The notes under the pieces were generated by a model. The model had not been told where the DNA came from. It saw nothing but the letters and a program-made list of their open reading frames with translations, and made no database searches. This document shows, one piece after another, positions 7,983 to 16,951 of a DNA stretch of 64,000 nucleotides (position 1 is the stretch's first letter; every line of letters starts with the position of its first letter). A program made the position numbers and the translations under genes. Source of the DNA: CBDBFH01 sp965204775 (lineage in GTDB: Bacteria; Pseudomonadota; Alphaproteobacteria; JAPOUT01; G958296285); contig CBDBFH010000029.1 in NCBI GenBank assembly GCA_965204775.1, positions 1 through 64,000 on the forward strand, given 5' to 3'.

Positions 7983-8597
7983 TTGAACACCAAAACCCCC
8001 GATGCAGAACTCAAGCGCGCCAAAGACAAGGCGCGGAAACAAGCCGACAGAATCCGCAAAAACATCGCACCCGAAGGCGGCGAAGAAGCCGCCGCCCGCC
8101 TCGCCGACCACTTCCTCGAAACCATTGCCCTGCCCGCCCCGGCCATCGTCGCCGGATATTGGCCGATCCGCGAGGAAATCAGCTCCCTGACCCTCCTGCG
8201 CCTCCTCCACGAACGCGGCCAGCCCTGCGCCCTCTCCCGCCTCGACGCCGAAGGCGAACCCCTCTCCTTCCGCAGATGGTCACCCGGCGACCCCCTCGAA
8301 GACGGCCCCTTCGACATCCCCCAGCCCCGCGCCGCCGCCCCGGCCTGCGCGCCTGACGCGCTCCTCATCCCCCTCCTCGCCTTCGACCGCCAGGGCCACC
8401 GCCTCGGATACGGGCGCGGCTACTACGACCGCGCCCTCGCCGAACTCAAAGCCAAAAAAACCATCTGCGCCGTCGGCCTCGCCTTCGCCGTCCAGGAAGT
8501 CCAGCACGTCCCCGCCGCAAGCCACGACATCCAGCTCGACTACATCGCCACCGAAAAGGCTTGCCTGCCAATCAAAAAAACCCCGCAAAATCAATAA
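7983..8597 (+). CDS. 5-formyltetrahydrofolate cyclo-ligase
   Basis: A 204-aa enzyme converting 5-formyl-THF plus ATP to 5,10-methenyl-THF in the cytoplasm, salvaging stored folate. The family signature GYGRGYYDR near the C-terminus and the preceding PLLAFDRQGHRLG segment are clear, as is the basic N-terminus. I place the start at TTG 7983 because AGGAGG (7970-7975) lies 7 bases upstream; an in-frame ATG upstream would run through the 6S RNA. The gene follows ssrS, matching the conserved order in which both are often co-transcribed. It feeds the same one-carbon pool as the gcv genes. Confidence 0.88.
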   Translation: MNTKTPDAELKRAKDKARKQADRIRKNIAPEGGEEAAARLADHFLETIALPAPAIVAGYWPIREEISSLTLLRLLHERGQPCALSRLDAEGEPLSFRRWSPGDPLEDGPFDIPQPRAAAPACAPDALLIPLLAFDRQGHRLGYGRGYYDRALAELKAKKTICAVGLAFAVQEVQHVPAASHDIQLDYIATEKACLPIKKTPQNQ

Positions 8598-8660
8598 AAG
8601 CCATGATCCGATAATCGAATAAAATAGCCGTCTCTCCTGATTCGCCTCCCCCGCGCACAC

Positions 8661-9404
8661 ATGGCCGGCCACTCCAAATTCAAGAACATCCAGCACCGCA
8701 AAGGCGCGCAGGACAAAAAACGCGCCCTGCATTTCTCCAAACTCGCCCGCGAAATCACCGCCGCCGCCCGGACCGGCAAACCCGACCCCGACAGCAATCC
8801 CCGCCTGCGCGCCGCCATCCAGACCGCCCGCGCCGCCAATATGCCCAAAGACAATATCGAACGCGCCCGCGCCAAAGGCCGCGACCCCGGCGGCGGAAAC
8901 TATGAACCCGTCCGCTATGAAGGCTTCGGGCCGGAGGGGATCGGCGTCATCGTCGAGACCCTCACCGACAACCGAAACCGGACCTCGGCCTCCCTGCGCA
9001 GCATCTTCTCCCGGCATGGCGGCTCGCTGGGGGAGAGCAACGCGGTCGCCTTTCTGTTCGAGCAGATCGGCGAAATCGTCTATCCGGACCGGCAGATGGA
9101 TTCCGACGCCGCCCTCGAAGCCGCCCTCGAAGCCGGGGCGCAGGACTGCCTGACCGGTGACCGGACCCATGCCTTCCTCTGCCCGCCCGCCGCCGTCCAC
9201 GAGACCGCCGGGCGGCTGGAGAGCGCCCTGGGCGCGCCGCCCTCTTCTATCCGCCTCGCCTGGCGGCCCAGAGAAGCCGCCCCGTGCAGCGAAGACGCCC
9301 GCGCCCAACTCGGCAAAATCCTCGCCGAACTCGAAGAAAATGACGACGTCCAGCACGTCTACGCCGCAACCGGCCCCCTCGGCAGGGCAGGGCAGGGGGC
9401 ATGA
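8661..9404 (+). CDS. yebC: YebC/PmpR family protein
   Basis: A 247-aa YebC-type protein starting MAGHSKFKNIQHRKGAQD, the invariant N-terminus of the family. Members were long called transcriptional regulators, and some have lately been linked to translation of proline-rich stretches. The three-domain length is normal (about 245). The stop overlaps the ruvC start by four bases (ATGA), so it is translationally coupled to the ruvCAB resolvasome genes, a very common neighbourhood. Confidence 0.93.
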   Translation: MAGHSKFKNIQHRKGAQDKKRALHFSKLAREITAAARTGKPDPDSNPRLRAAIQTARAANMPKDNIERARAKGRDPGGGNYEPVRYEGFGPEGIGVIVETLTDNRNRTSASLRSIFSRHGGSLGESNAVAFLFEQIGEIVYPDRQMDSDAALEAALEAGAQDCLTGDRTHAFLCPPAAVHETAGRLESALGAPPSSIRLAWRPREAAPCSEDARAQLGKILAELEENDDVQHVYAATGPLGRAGQGA

Positions 9405-9904
9405 CCGGGCCGGTCTTTCTGGGCCTCGACCCCGGCCTGCGGGCAACCGGCTGGGGCGTCGTCATGCTGGGCGATGACCAACGCCTGCGCCCGCTCGGCT
9501 CCGGAACCTTCCGCCCCCGCCCCGCCGACCCCCTCGGCGACAGATTGCAGGCCGTCGAAGGCGAAATCGCCCGCCTCGTCGAAAACTTCCGGCCCGACGA
9601 AGCCGCCATCGAAACCGTCTTCGCCGGCGCCGGCATCGCCGCCGCCTTCCGCCTCGGCGAAGCCCGCGCCGCCTGCCTCATCCCCCTCGCCCGCGCCGGC
9701 CTCGCCACCTCGGAATACGCCCCCAGAACCGTCAAAAAGGCCGTCACCGGAACCGGCAAAGCCGATAAACACCAGATCCGCCTGATGGTCTCCAAACTCC
9801 TCCCCGGCGCAAGCCCCGACTCCGAGCACGCCGCCGATGCGCTCGCCATCGCCATCTGCCACATCCATATGCGGCCCCCCCAAAGCCGGACCCAAACGCA
9901 ATGA
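9401..9904 (+). CDS. ruvC: Holliday junction resolvase RuvC
   Basis: A 167-aa endonuclease that cuts Holliday junctions at the end of recombination. The catalytic acidic residues are in the expected motifs: Asp in FLGLDPGLRATGWG, Glu in DEAAIETVFAG, and the C-terminal SEHAADALAIAICH pair of Asp/His. Length is normal for the family. ATG overlaps the yebC stop and the gene's own stop overlaps the ruvA ATG, so yebC-ruvC-ruvA are a coupled operon. Confidence 0.94.
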   Translation: MTGPVFLGLDPGLRATGWGVVMLGDDQRLRPLGSGTFRPRPADPLGDRLQAVEGEIARLVENFRPDEAAIETVFAGAGIAAAFRLGEARAACLIPLARAGLATSEYAPRTVKKAVTGTGKADKHQIRLMVSKLLPGASPDSEHAADALAIAICHIHMRPPQSRTQTQ

Positions 9905-10503
9905 TCCGCAAACTCACCGGACTGGTCGAGGAAATCGACGCCGCAGGCGTCATCCTCAATGTCGCCGGAGTCGGCTACTACGCCGCCTGCCCCCCCAGAA
10001 TCCTCGCCGGGCTGCCCCCGACCGGCGCCGTTGCAACCTTGTGGATCGAAACCCAAATCCGCGATGACGCCCTCCAGCTGTTCGGATTCGCCGCGCCGGG
10101 CGAGCGAATCTGGTTCCGCGCCCTGATCCGCGTCCAGGGCGTCGGCGTGCGACTCGCCCTCGCCATCCTCGGACGCTTCCGCGCCGATGAAATCACCGCC
10201 GCCATCCTCACCGGCGATGCCGCTCAACTCCAGACCGCGCCCGGCGTCGGCAAGCGAATCGCCGAGCGAATCGTCAATGAACTCAAGGACAAAATCCCCG
10301 AAAGCGCCCTCGCCCTCGCTCCCCCGGCGGCCAACGGCGCGCAGGAACAGACCGCTATGCTGGGCGCGGCGGTCTCGGCGCTGGTCAATCTGGGCTATGC
10401 CGAGGCCAGCGCCCTCAAAGCCGCCCGCGCCGCCCTGCGCCGCACCGAAAACCCCGCCCTCGATGCCGTCATCCGCGACAGCCTCCGACACCTCGCCCCC
10501 TGA
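9901..10503 (+). CDS. ruvA: Holliday junction branch migration protein RuvA
   Basis: A 200-aa RuvA, the tetrameric junction-binding subunit that docks the RuvB motor. It starts MIRKLTGLVEEID (OB-fold domain I). Two helix-hairpin-helix motifs are visible in domain II (VQGVGVRLALAIL and TAPGVGKRIAERIVNELKDK), then a flexible linker and a C-terminal domain III (SALVNLGYAEASALKAARAA) that contacts RuvB. The ATG overlaps the ruvC stop. Confidence 0.94.
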   Translation: MIRKLTGLVEEIDAAGVILNVAGVGYYAACPPRILAGLPPTGAVATLWIETQIRDDALQLFGFAAPGERIWFRALIRVQGVGVRLALAILGRFRADEITAAILTGDAAQLQTAPGVGKRIAERIVNELKDKIPESALALAPPAANGAQEQTAMLGAAVSALVNLGYAEASALKAARAALRRTENPALDAVIRDSLRHLAP

Positions 10504-10515
10504 GAAATCTCCGCC

Positions 10516-10573
10516 GGAAACATCCCGGAAACATCCCAAGAAACATCCCCAAGAAACATCCCCAAGAAACATC
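10516..10573 (+). repeat. Short tandem repeat between ruvA and ruvB
   Basis: Five consecutive copies of a unit close to GGAAACATCCC, drifting to AGAAACATCCCCA (11-13 bases each), fill the ruvA-ruvB gap. The array ends just before the ruvB ribosome site. It is too short for a regulatory RNA and looks like a replication-slippage minisatellite. Confidence 0.7.
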
Positions 10574-10587
10574 AATGAGAAAGCCCA

Positions 10588-11656
10588 ATGAACAATCCCC
10601 GGCCTGATCCTCCCCCGCCCCGCCTCGTCGCCCCCGCCGCTCAGGGCGCGGAACGCGCCGCCGCCGTCCTTCCGCGCCCCACCAGCCTCGACCAGTTCAT
10701 CGGACAGGAAAAAACCTGCGCCAATCTGCGCGTCTTCGTCCAGGCCGCCATCGTCCGCAAGGAGCCGCTCGATCATTTCCTCCTCGCCGGACCGCCCGGT
10801 CTGGGCAAGACCACCCTCGCCCACATCCTCGCCCGCGCCCGCAACGCCGCGTTGCGCCCAACCTCCGGACCCGCCCTCCAGCGCCCCGGAGACCTCGCCG
10901 CGCTCCTCACCAATCTCCAGACCAATGACGTCCTCTTCATCGACGAAATCCACCGCCTCAGCCCGGCGGTCGAGGAACTGCTCTATCCCGCGCTGGAAGA
11001 CTTCGCCCTTGATCTGATTATCGGCGAAGGGCCGGGCGCGCGCTCGGTGCGGGTCGATCTCAACCCCTTCACCCTCGCCGGAGCCACCACCCGCGCCGGA
11101 CTCCTGACCACGCCACTGCGCGACCGCTTCGGACTGACCATCCGCCTCGATTTCTATCCGCCGGAGGCGCTGGAGAAAATCGTCTGCCGCGCCGCCGGTC
11201 TCCTCAAAGTCCCGGTCACCGCCGAAGCCGCCCGCAAAATCGCAGTCTGCGCGCGCGGCACGCCCCGCATCGCCGAGCGCCTCCTGCGCCGGGTCCATGA
11301 CTTCGCCATCCACGAGAAGGCCGGGCAGATCGATCCCGCCCTCGCCGCCAGAGCGCTCGCCCGCCTCGAGGTCGACCGCAGCGGCCTCGACGCCCTCGAC
11401 CGCCGCTATCTGCGCTGCCTGACCGAAACCTTCGCCGGACAGCCCACCGGCATCGAAACCCTCGCCGCCGCCCTGGGCGAAACCCGCGACACCATCGAAG
11501 ACACCATCGAGCCTTACCTCCTGCGCCAGGGCTTCATCGCCCGAACCCCGCGCGGGCGCGTCGCCGCCGCCGCCGCCTGGACCCATCTCGGCCTCGCCCG
11601 GCCCCCGCTTCCACGCGCCCGCCGCCCTTGCCTCCTCCTCCGGAAACAGCCGGTGA
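10588..11656 (+). CDS. ruvB: Holliday junction ATPase RuvB (probable +1 frameshift near the C-terminus)
   Basis: AAA+ motor of the RuvAB branch-migration complex. Walker A (GPPGLGKTTLA), Walker B (VLFIDEIHRL), sensor 1 (AGATTRAG), the arginine-finger segment and the C-terminal winged helix (RQGFIARTPRGRV, AWTHLGL) are all present. The family usually ends soon after HLGL, yet this frame runs on far into ybgC. If one C is removed from the C5 run at 11602-11606, the frame ends at TGA 11654-11656, which overlaps a GTG start for ybgC, as expected. I give that corrected end. Uncorrected, the frame stays open to 12081. Confidence 0.85.
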
Positions 11657-12142
11657 CCAACCAATTCCATCGTCTGGCGGTCCCGCGTCTATCACGAGGA
11701 TACCGACTTCACCGGCCTCGTCTATCACGCCAACTATCTGCGCTTCGCCGAACGGGGCCGCTCCGAAAATTTGCGCGCCCTCGGACTCTCCCATGCCGAA
11801 CTCCTCGCCGCTACGCCCCCGCTGGCCTTCGCGGTCAGAAAAATGCAGATCGATTTCCTCGCCCCCGCTCGCATCGCCGATCAGCTGGAAGTGCGAACCC
11901 GCTTCCAAACCCCCAAAGGCGCGCGCTTCTTTGTCACGCAGGAAATCGCCCGCGGCGACAAAATCCTCTGGCGGGCCCAGATCGAAATCGCCGCCATCAA
12001 TCCCGATTCCGCCCGGCCCCGCCGTCTGCCTCCCGGCCTCGCCGCCCGCCTCGCCGGGACGCCCCCATCACAACAGCGTGATCCTGCCAAACCCGCCATG
12101 CGCCCCGCCACCGCCTTGCCTCCCCGCCCCGGCATGTTATAA
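11653..12142 (+). CDS. ybgC: YbgC-type acyl-CoA thioesterase of the Tol-Pal operon (start frameshifted)
   Basis: A hot-dog-fold thioesterase, first gene of the tol-pal cluster. The active-site segment VYHEDTDFTGLVYHANYLRF with its catalytic Asp is intact, and the body of about 140 residues matches the family. In its frame there is no ATG, GTG or TTG upstream of this motif, only a stop at 11654-11656. A GTG at 11653 lies one base out of frame and would give MTNQF joined to IVWRSR if one base near 11667 were removed. So the start is probably hidden by a +1 error. The C-terminal tail is Pro/Arg-rich and ends at TAA 12140-12142. Confidence 0.75.
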
Positions 12143-12143
12143 A
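12116..12143 (+). promoter_or_regulatory. Candidate promoter for tolQRAB
   Basis: TTGCCT (12116-12121), a 16-base spacer and TATAAA (12138-12143) lie at the end of ybgC, 74 bases before the tolQ ATG. It is one of the best sigma-70-like matches in this GC-rich stretch. Confidence 0.5.
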
Positions 12144-12216
12144 CAGCTTCGCCTCCAACGGCGTCACAACACCTCCGGCCCCAAAGCCGGCTCCGAAAAT
12201 CCCGGGGGGAAACCTT

Positions 12217-12905
12217 ATGGAAGCCGAGAGTATCGCGGCGGCTCTCTTCACGCCTTGGGCGACGTTCCTGCGCGCTGATATTGTCGTCAAAGGCGTCCTG
12301 ATCATTCTCGTGGTCATGTCGGTCTGGGGCTGGGCAATCATCTTCGACCGCTGGTTCGCCCTGCGCATGTGCCGGTCCCGCGCTACCAGTTTCGAAAAAG
12401 ATTTCTGGAAGAGCGACGACCTCGAGCAATTCGCCAATTCCGGCCTCAAGCCCAATCACCCCCTCGCCCGCCTCTTCGCCGCCATCATGCGCAGCTGGGA
12501 AAGAGTGGACCGACCCCGCCTCCTTCGACCGCCGCCTCGACAAGACCACCGCCATCGTGGTCACCCGTGAAATCGCCGCGCTGGAGCGCGGCCTCACCTT
12601 CCTCGCCACTATCGGCGCGACCTCCCCCTTCATCGGCCTCTTTGGAACCGTCTGGGGCATCATGAACGCCTTCCAGTCCATCGCCATCGCCCGCGACACC
12701 AGCCTCGCCGTCGTCGCACCCGGAATCGCCGAAGCCCTCTTTGCAACCGCTCTCGGCCTCTTTGCCGCCATCCCCGCCGTCATCTTCTACAACCGCTTCG
12801 CCGCCGACCTCCAGACCTATGCCCGCCGCCTCGAAAACTTCGCCGACGAATTCTGGACGCTCGCCGTCCGGCCCGCGCCCCCGCCGGAGCGCGCCGGGAT
12901 CATGA
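12217..12905 (+). CDS. tolQ: TolQ, Tol-Pal inner-membrane motor subunit (frameshifted)
   Basis: Proton-channel subunit of the TolQR motor that energises TolA. Residues up to IMRSWE (first TM segment VVKGVLIILVVMSVWGWAII and cytoplasmic loop) lie in one frame; the remainder, from EWTDPASFDRRL through the TM2/TM3 hallmark FIGLFGTVWGIMNAFQS and the AVVAPGIAEALFATALGL helix, lies in the next. Removing one A from AAA at 12500-12502 rejoins them exactly. A second shift in the C5 run at 12878-12882 would supply the stop TGA 12903-12905, overlapping the tolR ATG. Both look like sequence errors in an otherwise intact gene. Confidence 0.85.
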
Positions 12906-13427
12906 CCGCCCGAACCGCCGGAACCCCGCCGCCGCTACACCCTCGCCAGCGAGATCAATGTCACGCCCTTCGTCGACGTCATGCTCGTCCTGCTCATCGT
13001 CTTCATGGTCACCGCTCCCCTCCTGACCACCGGCGTCGCCGTCAGTCTGCCGAAAAGCGAGGCCCGCAAAATCGAGGGCGAAAGCGAGCCGCTCACCATC
13101 TCCGTCACCGAAAGCGGCAAAATCTTTATGCAGGAAAGCGAAATCGCCGATGACGAACTCCTCAAACGCCTCCAGGCCCTCGCCGAAAATGACAGCGAAC
13201 AGCGAATCTATGTCCGCGGCGACAAGGCCATCGATTACGGCAGAGTCATGACCGTCATGGGCGCAATCAGCGCCGCAGGCCTCACCCGCGTTGCTTTGGT
13301 CACTCTGCCCCTCGAAGCAGCCGCGTCTACGCCTGCGCCCGCATCAGCGCCTGAAATCACCCCGCCCAGCTCCGCACCTCCCGCCGCCGCTCCCTCCGCC
13401 GCGCCGCCCGCGCCGCCAACGCCTTGA
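12902..13427 (+). CDS. tolR: TolR, Tol-Pal motor subunit (N-terminus frameshifted)
   Basis: ExbD/TolR protein with a single TM helix bearing the key Asp (EINVTPFVDVMLVLLIVFMV) and a periplasmic domain. Only the part from ATG 12981 is in an uninterrupted frame with a start. The preceding RYTLASEINVTPFVDV is clearly part of the protein but has no start in its frame. ATG 12902 one frame away gives MTARTAGT joined to RRRYTLAS if one C is dropped from CCCC at 12924-12927. The C-terminus carries an unusual Pro/Ala-rich tail of about 40 residues. Confidence 0.85.
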
Positions 13428-13440
13428 GCCGGAGCCGCTT

Positions 13441-14098
13441 ATGCCGGTTCCCGCCGACCGCAAACTGCTCTATACGGGATGGGGATTCTCGCTGGCCGTC
13501 CATGCCGCTGTCGCCGTGCTCCTCGCCTTCGCCCCCAATCTCGTTCATCGTCCCGGAAGTGCAGATCCCCGTCGAACTGATCATCGTCCAGCCCGAAGAG
13601 CCCCGCCCCGTCATGCAAGCGCAAGAGCCTCCCCCCGAAATCGCCCGGCGCATGATCGCCGCCCCGCCCCCGCCCGGCGACACCCACAAGCCGCTGCCCG
13701 CCTTCAACCCCGAAACCCTCGCCGCCCTTCTCGACAAACTCCCCCGCGACGGCGAGGAAGAACAGCCCAGGCCCGCCCGCCTCGACGAGCGCCTCTCTTT
13801 GAGCGAAATCGACAAATTCAAAATCCAGATGCGGCGCTGCTGGACCATCCCCGCCGGCGCGCCCAACGCCCACAAACTCATCGTCCGGATCCGCGTCTTC
13901 CTCGACGCCGACGGAAGCCTCGTCACCCCCCCCGAAATCCTCAACTCCGCGCGCGGCAACGTCTTCCTGCAAATCGCCATCGAAAGCGCGCTGCGCGCCA
14001 TCCAGCGCTGCCAGCCCTTCAAGATGCCGCAGGAAAAATACGAAAACTGGCGCGAAATCACCCTGATCTTCAATCCCACGGAGATGCTCGGTGGCTAG
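13441..14098 (+). CDS. tolA: TolA-like protein (frameshifted), periplasmic link of Tol-Pal
   Basis: The N-terminal membrane anchor (GWGFSLAVHAAVAVLLAFAP) lies in the frame of ATG 13441. The rest, starting IVPEVQIPVELI and including a Pro-rich linker and a TonB/TolA-type C-terminal domain (FKIQMRRCWTIPAGAP, then VRIRVFLDADGSL), lies one frame over. Dropping one C from the C5 run at 13532-13536 joins them. The linker is short compared with enteric TolA, as usual in alphaproteobacteria. TolA spans the periplasm and transmits TolQR energy to Pal and TolB. The stop overlaps the tolB GTG by eight bases. Confidence 0.82.
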
Positions 14099-15422
14099 AC
14101 AACACGCCCGCACGGCGCTCGCCGCCCTCCTCGCCCTCCTCCTGCTGCCCGCCGGAGGCCGCGCCGCGCTGGAGATCGACATCACACGCGGCAATGTCGA
14201 TCCCCTGCCCATCGCCATCGCCCCCTTCCTCGCCAAAACCCGCGCCGAAGCCGCCGCCGCCAAACTCATCGTCCAGGTCATCGGCGGCGACCTCGAACGC
14301 TCCGGCCTCTTCAAACTCCTCGATCCCGGCTCCTTCACCGAAGCCTCGCCCCCCCTCGACGGCAGACCCCGCTTCGCCGACTGGCGCGCGCTCCAGACCG
14401 ACGCCCTCATCACCGGCGCCGTCGAGCGCAGCCGCGAGGGAGAACTCAAGGTCTCCTTCCGCCTCTGGGACGTCCACGCCGAAGAACAAATCGCCGGACT
14501 CCAGCTCACCGCCGGCCAACAGGTTCGCCGCCGCCCCGCCCATCTCATCGCCGACGCCGTCTACAGCCGCCTCACCGGCGAGCGAGGCTACTTCGACACC
14601 AGAATCGTCTTCGTCGAAGAACTCGGACCCAAGGAAAAGCGCGTCAAGCGCCTCGCCATCATGGATCAGGACGGATACAATCTCAAACTCATCAGCAACG
14701 GCGAAAACCTCGTCGTCACCCCGCGCTTCTCCCCCTTCCTCCAGGAGATCATCTACGTCTCCTACGTTAACCGCCGCGCCCGCGTCCACATCCACAACCT
14801 CGACACCCAGGCCCATGAAACCCTCGGCGACTTCACCGGAATCAGCTTCGCTCCCCGCTTCTCCCCCAACGGACAGGAGGCGGCTATGAGCCTCGCCCGC
14901 GGCAACTACGTCGACATCTACAGGATCGACCTCAAAACCCGCGCCCTCACCCCGCTCACCAACACCGCCGCCGTCGACACCGCACCCTCCTATTCCCCCG
15001 ACGGAAAGCAAATCGCCTTCGAATCCGACCGCGGCGGCTCGCAGCAGATCTACGTCATGAACGCCGACGGAACCGCCGCCCGCCGCATCAGCTTCGGAGA
15101 GGGCGTCTATGGAACCCCCGTCTGGTCGCCTCGCGGCGACCTCATCGCCTTCACCAAGCAATACAAAAACCGCTTCCTGATCGGCGTCATGCGAACCGAC
15201 GGCTCCGGCGAGCGAATCCTCACCTCCGGATTCCACAATGAAGGACCAACCTGGTCCCCCAACGGCCGGGTCGTCATCTTCTTCCGCGAAACCCCAGGCG
15301 AAAAAGGCGGTCCCAGCCTCTGGTCCGTCGATCTCACCGGATATAATGAGCGCAAAATCGAAACCCCCGGCTTCGCCTCCGACCCCTCCTGGTCCCCCCT
15401 GCTCGGCGCCGCCGCGCCTTGA
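14091..15422 (+). CDS. tolB: TolB, periplasmic beta-propeller of Tol-Pal
   Basis: A 443-aa exported protein with a signal peptide ending GGRA. An N-terminal alpha/beta domain (residues about 25-160, with PIAIAPFLA) is followed by a six-bladed propeller. The repeated blade signatures are visible: TPRFSPFLQEIIY, APRFSPNGQEAAM, APSYSPDGKQIAF, TPVWSPRGDLIAF and GPTWSPNGRVVIF. TolB cycles between TolA and Pal during cell constriction. GTG at 14091 overlaps the end of tolA; the gene itself shows no frameshift, in contrast to the four before it. Confidence 0.95.
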   Translation: MARQHARTALAALLALLLLPAGGRAALEIDITRGNVDPLPIAIAPFLAKTRAEAAAAKLIVQVIGGDLERSGLFKLLDPGSFTEASPPLDGRPRFADWRALQTDALITGAVERSREGELKVSFRLWDVHAEEQIAGLQLTAGQQVRRRPAHLIADAVYSRLTGERGYFDTRIVFVEELGPKEKRVKRLAIMDQDGYNLKLISNGENLVVTPRFSPFLQEIIYVSYVNRRARVHIHNLDTQAHETLGDFTGISFAPRFSPNGQEAAMSLARGNYVDIYRIDLKTRALTPLTNTAAVDTAPSYSPDGKQIAFESDRGGSQQIYVMNADGTAARRISFGEGVYGTPVWSPRGDLIAFTKQYKNRFLIGVMRTDGSGERILTSGFHNEGPTWSPNGRVVIFFRETPGEKGGPSLWSVDLTGYNERKIETPGFASDPSWSPLLGAAAP

Positions 15423-15517
15423 TCTCAACTCCCGCCTGTGGTAGAGCCTGCCAAAAGGCCTCCAAGGCGCAAGCCACCCCCTCAGGCCCCCGACCATAAA
15501 CGGAGTCCAAGCCGCAA

Positions 15518-16069
15518 ATGAACATTCCCTCCGGCTTCAAACATGCTTCCCTTGCCCTCCTCCTCCTCGCGGCGGCAGGTTGCGCAACCGGCGACGGCCC
15601 CTCCCTCCAGGGCGGCCTCGACCTCTCCGAATCCATGATGCTCCAGCAGGAAGAAGAGGAATTCGCCAATGTCGATTTCGGCGCGCTCGAGACCCCCGAT
15701 GACGTCGCCCGCCATATGGCCGTCAATATCGGCGACCGCGTCTTCTTCAACTACAACTCCACCCGGCTCGGCGAGCAAGACAAGCGCCTCCTGCGCCGCC
15801 AGGCCAACTTCCTCAAGCAGAGCGGCGTCAATGTTACCCTCGAAGGCCATTGCGATGAGCGCGGAACCCGCGAATTCAATATCGGACTGGGCCTGCGCCG
15901 GGCGACGATCGTGCGCGACTATCTGATCGAAGCCGGCCTCGACCCCTACCGGATCCAGACCATCTCCTATGGCAAGGAGAGGCCGGTGGCGCCATGCTCG
16001 CGCGAGCGCTGCTGGAAAATTAACCGCCGCGTCGTGGTGACCATCGACGGCGCCGCCGCCGGGAGCTAG
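15518..16069 (+). CDS. pal: Peptidoglycan-associated lipoprotein Pal
   Basis: A 183-aa outer-membrane lipoprotein. The lipobox LAAAGC sits after a hydrophobic signal (Cys near residue 26). The OmpA-like peptidoglycan-binding domain has the NVTLEGHCDERGTREFNIGLG motif with its Asp and Arg that bind diaminopimelate, and the C-terminal MRVV-type strand reads INRRVVVTID. Pal anchors the outer membrane to the wall and is released by TolA/TolB. It follows tolB by 95 bases. Confidence 0.95.
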   Translation: MNIPSGFKHASLALLLLAAAGCATGDGPSLQGGLDLSESMMLQQEEEEFANVDFGALETPDDVARHMAVNIGDRVFFNYNSTRLGEQDKRLLRRQANFLKQSGVNVTLEGHCDERGTREFNIGLGLRRATIVRDYLIEAGLDPYRIQTISYGKERPVAPCSRERCWKINRRVVVTIDGAAAGS

Positions 16070-16089
16070 GCGGAAAGGGCGCAAGTCCG

Positions 16090-16944
16090 GTGAGGCGGCC
16101 CGCTTCTTCTGTCGGCCCGCTCCCCGGCGGGCGGCGGGCCGCGTGCCTCGCGGCGGCGCTGGCCATCGGCCTGGCCGCCGCCCCCGCCGTGGCCGAGCCT
16201 GACGTCGAAGAAATCGAAAAGCGCCTCAATAAGATCGAGGCCCGGCTCAGCGCCGCCAGAAACGCCGGCGCAGACGATCCCACCTCCCCGTCGGCCTTGC
16301 TGATCCGCCTCAACCGCCTCGAAGAAAGCCTGCGCCAGATGACCGGCCAGATCGAGCAAAGCCAGTTCCTCGCCCGGCAGGCCGGACAGAAAGTCGAAAC
16401 CCTCTCCGGCGACCTCATCGGACGGCTCATCGCGCTGGAGGAAAAAATCCTCGCCCGCGAAGCCGCCGCCCAAAGCAACCCGGACGCCGACGCCGAAACC
16501 CGCCAGACCGCCCCCGCCCTGCCGGAAGGCGAAAAAACCGCCGCCGCCCTCTCCGAAAACCCCGACAGCCTCTATTCCCATGCCGTCAATCTTCTCCTCG
16601 CCAAAAAGGATTACGAAAAGGCCCGCATCGCCTTCGATCTCTTCCTGGGGCAGTATCCCGACCATCCCAAAGCCGGGCATTCGCTCTACTGGCTGGGCGA
16701 GGCCAATTATATCGAGGGCAATTATAAAGCCGCCTCGGAATTCTATCTCGAAAGCTATGCCTCCTATGGCGGCAGCCCCAAGGCCGCCGACAGCCTGCTC
16801 AAATTGGCCATGAGCCTCTCCGCGCTGGGACAGAGTGCGCAGGCCTGTTCAACCTTCAGCGAACTCAATACCCGCTTCCCCGACGCCCCCCAAAGAATTG
16901 CCCGCCGCGTTCAGGTCGAGCGCCAGCGCGCCGGATGCGGCTGA
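16090..16944 (+). CDS. cpoB: CpoB (YbgF), cell division coordinator
   Basis: A 284-aa periplasmic protein beginning at GTG 16090, with a long signal peptide ending PAVA. A coiled-coil trimerisation region follows (about residues 38-130), then a Pro/Ala linker and a C-terminal TPR domain with SLYSHAVNLLLAKKDYEKA and the YPDHPKAGHSLYWLGEANY repeat. CpoB links Tol-Pal constriction to peptidoglycan synthesis. It ends 7 bases before the tilS start. Confidence 0.92.
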   Translation: MRRPASSVGPLPGGRRAACLAAALAIGLAAAPAVAEPDVEEIEKRLNKIEARLSAARNAGADDPTSPSALLIRLNRLEESLRQMTGQIEQSQFLARQAGQKVETLSGDLIGRLIALEEKILAREAAAQSNPDADAETRQTAPALPEGEKTAAALSENPDSLYSHAVNLLLAKKDYEKARIAFDLFLGQYPDHPKAGHSLYWLGEANYIEGNYKAASEFYLESYASYGGSPKAADSLLKLAMSLSALGQSAQACSTFSELNTRFPDAPQRIARRVQVERQRAGCG

Positions 16945-16951
16945 CGGGCCG

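Noticed and set aside
9247..11670. Very long open frame (about 800 codons) on the minus strand across ruvCAB
   Set aside because: It is antisense to well-identified genes, is low-complexity Gly/Glu/Ala, and exists because GC-rich third positions remove stops. Similar antisense frames opposite cta, gcv, serC-serA and other genes were dropped for the same reason.
10588..12081. A 497-residue RuvB with a C-terminal extension
   Set aside because: The extension is ybgC read out of frame and is Arg/Pro-rich. A single +1 error at the C5 run explains it better than a fusion.
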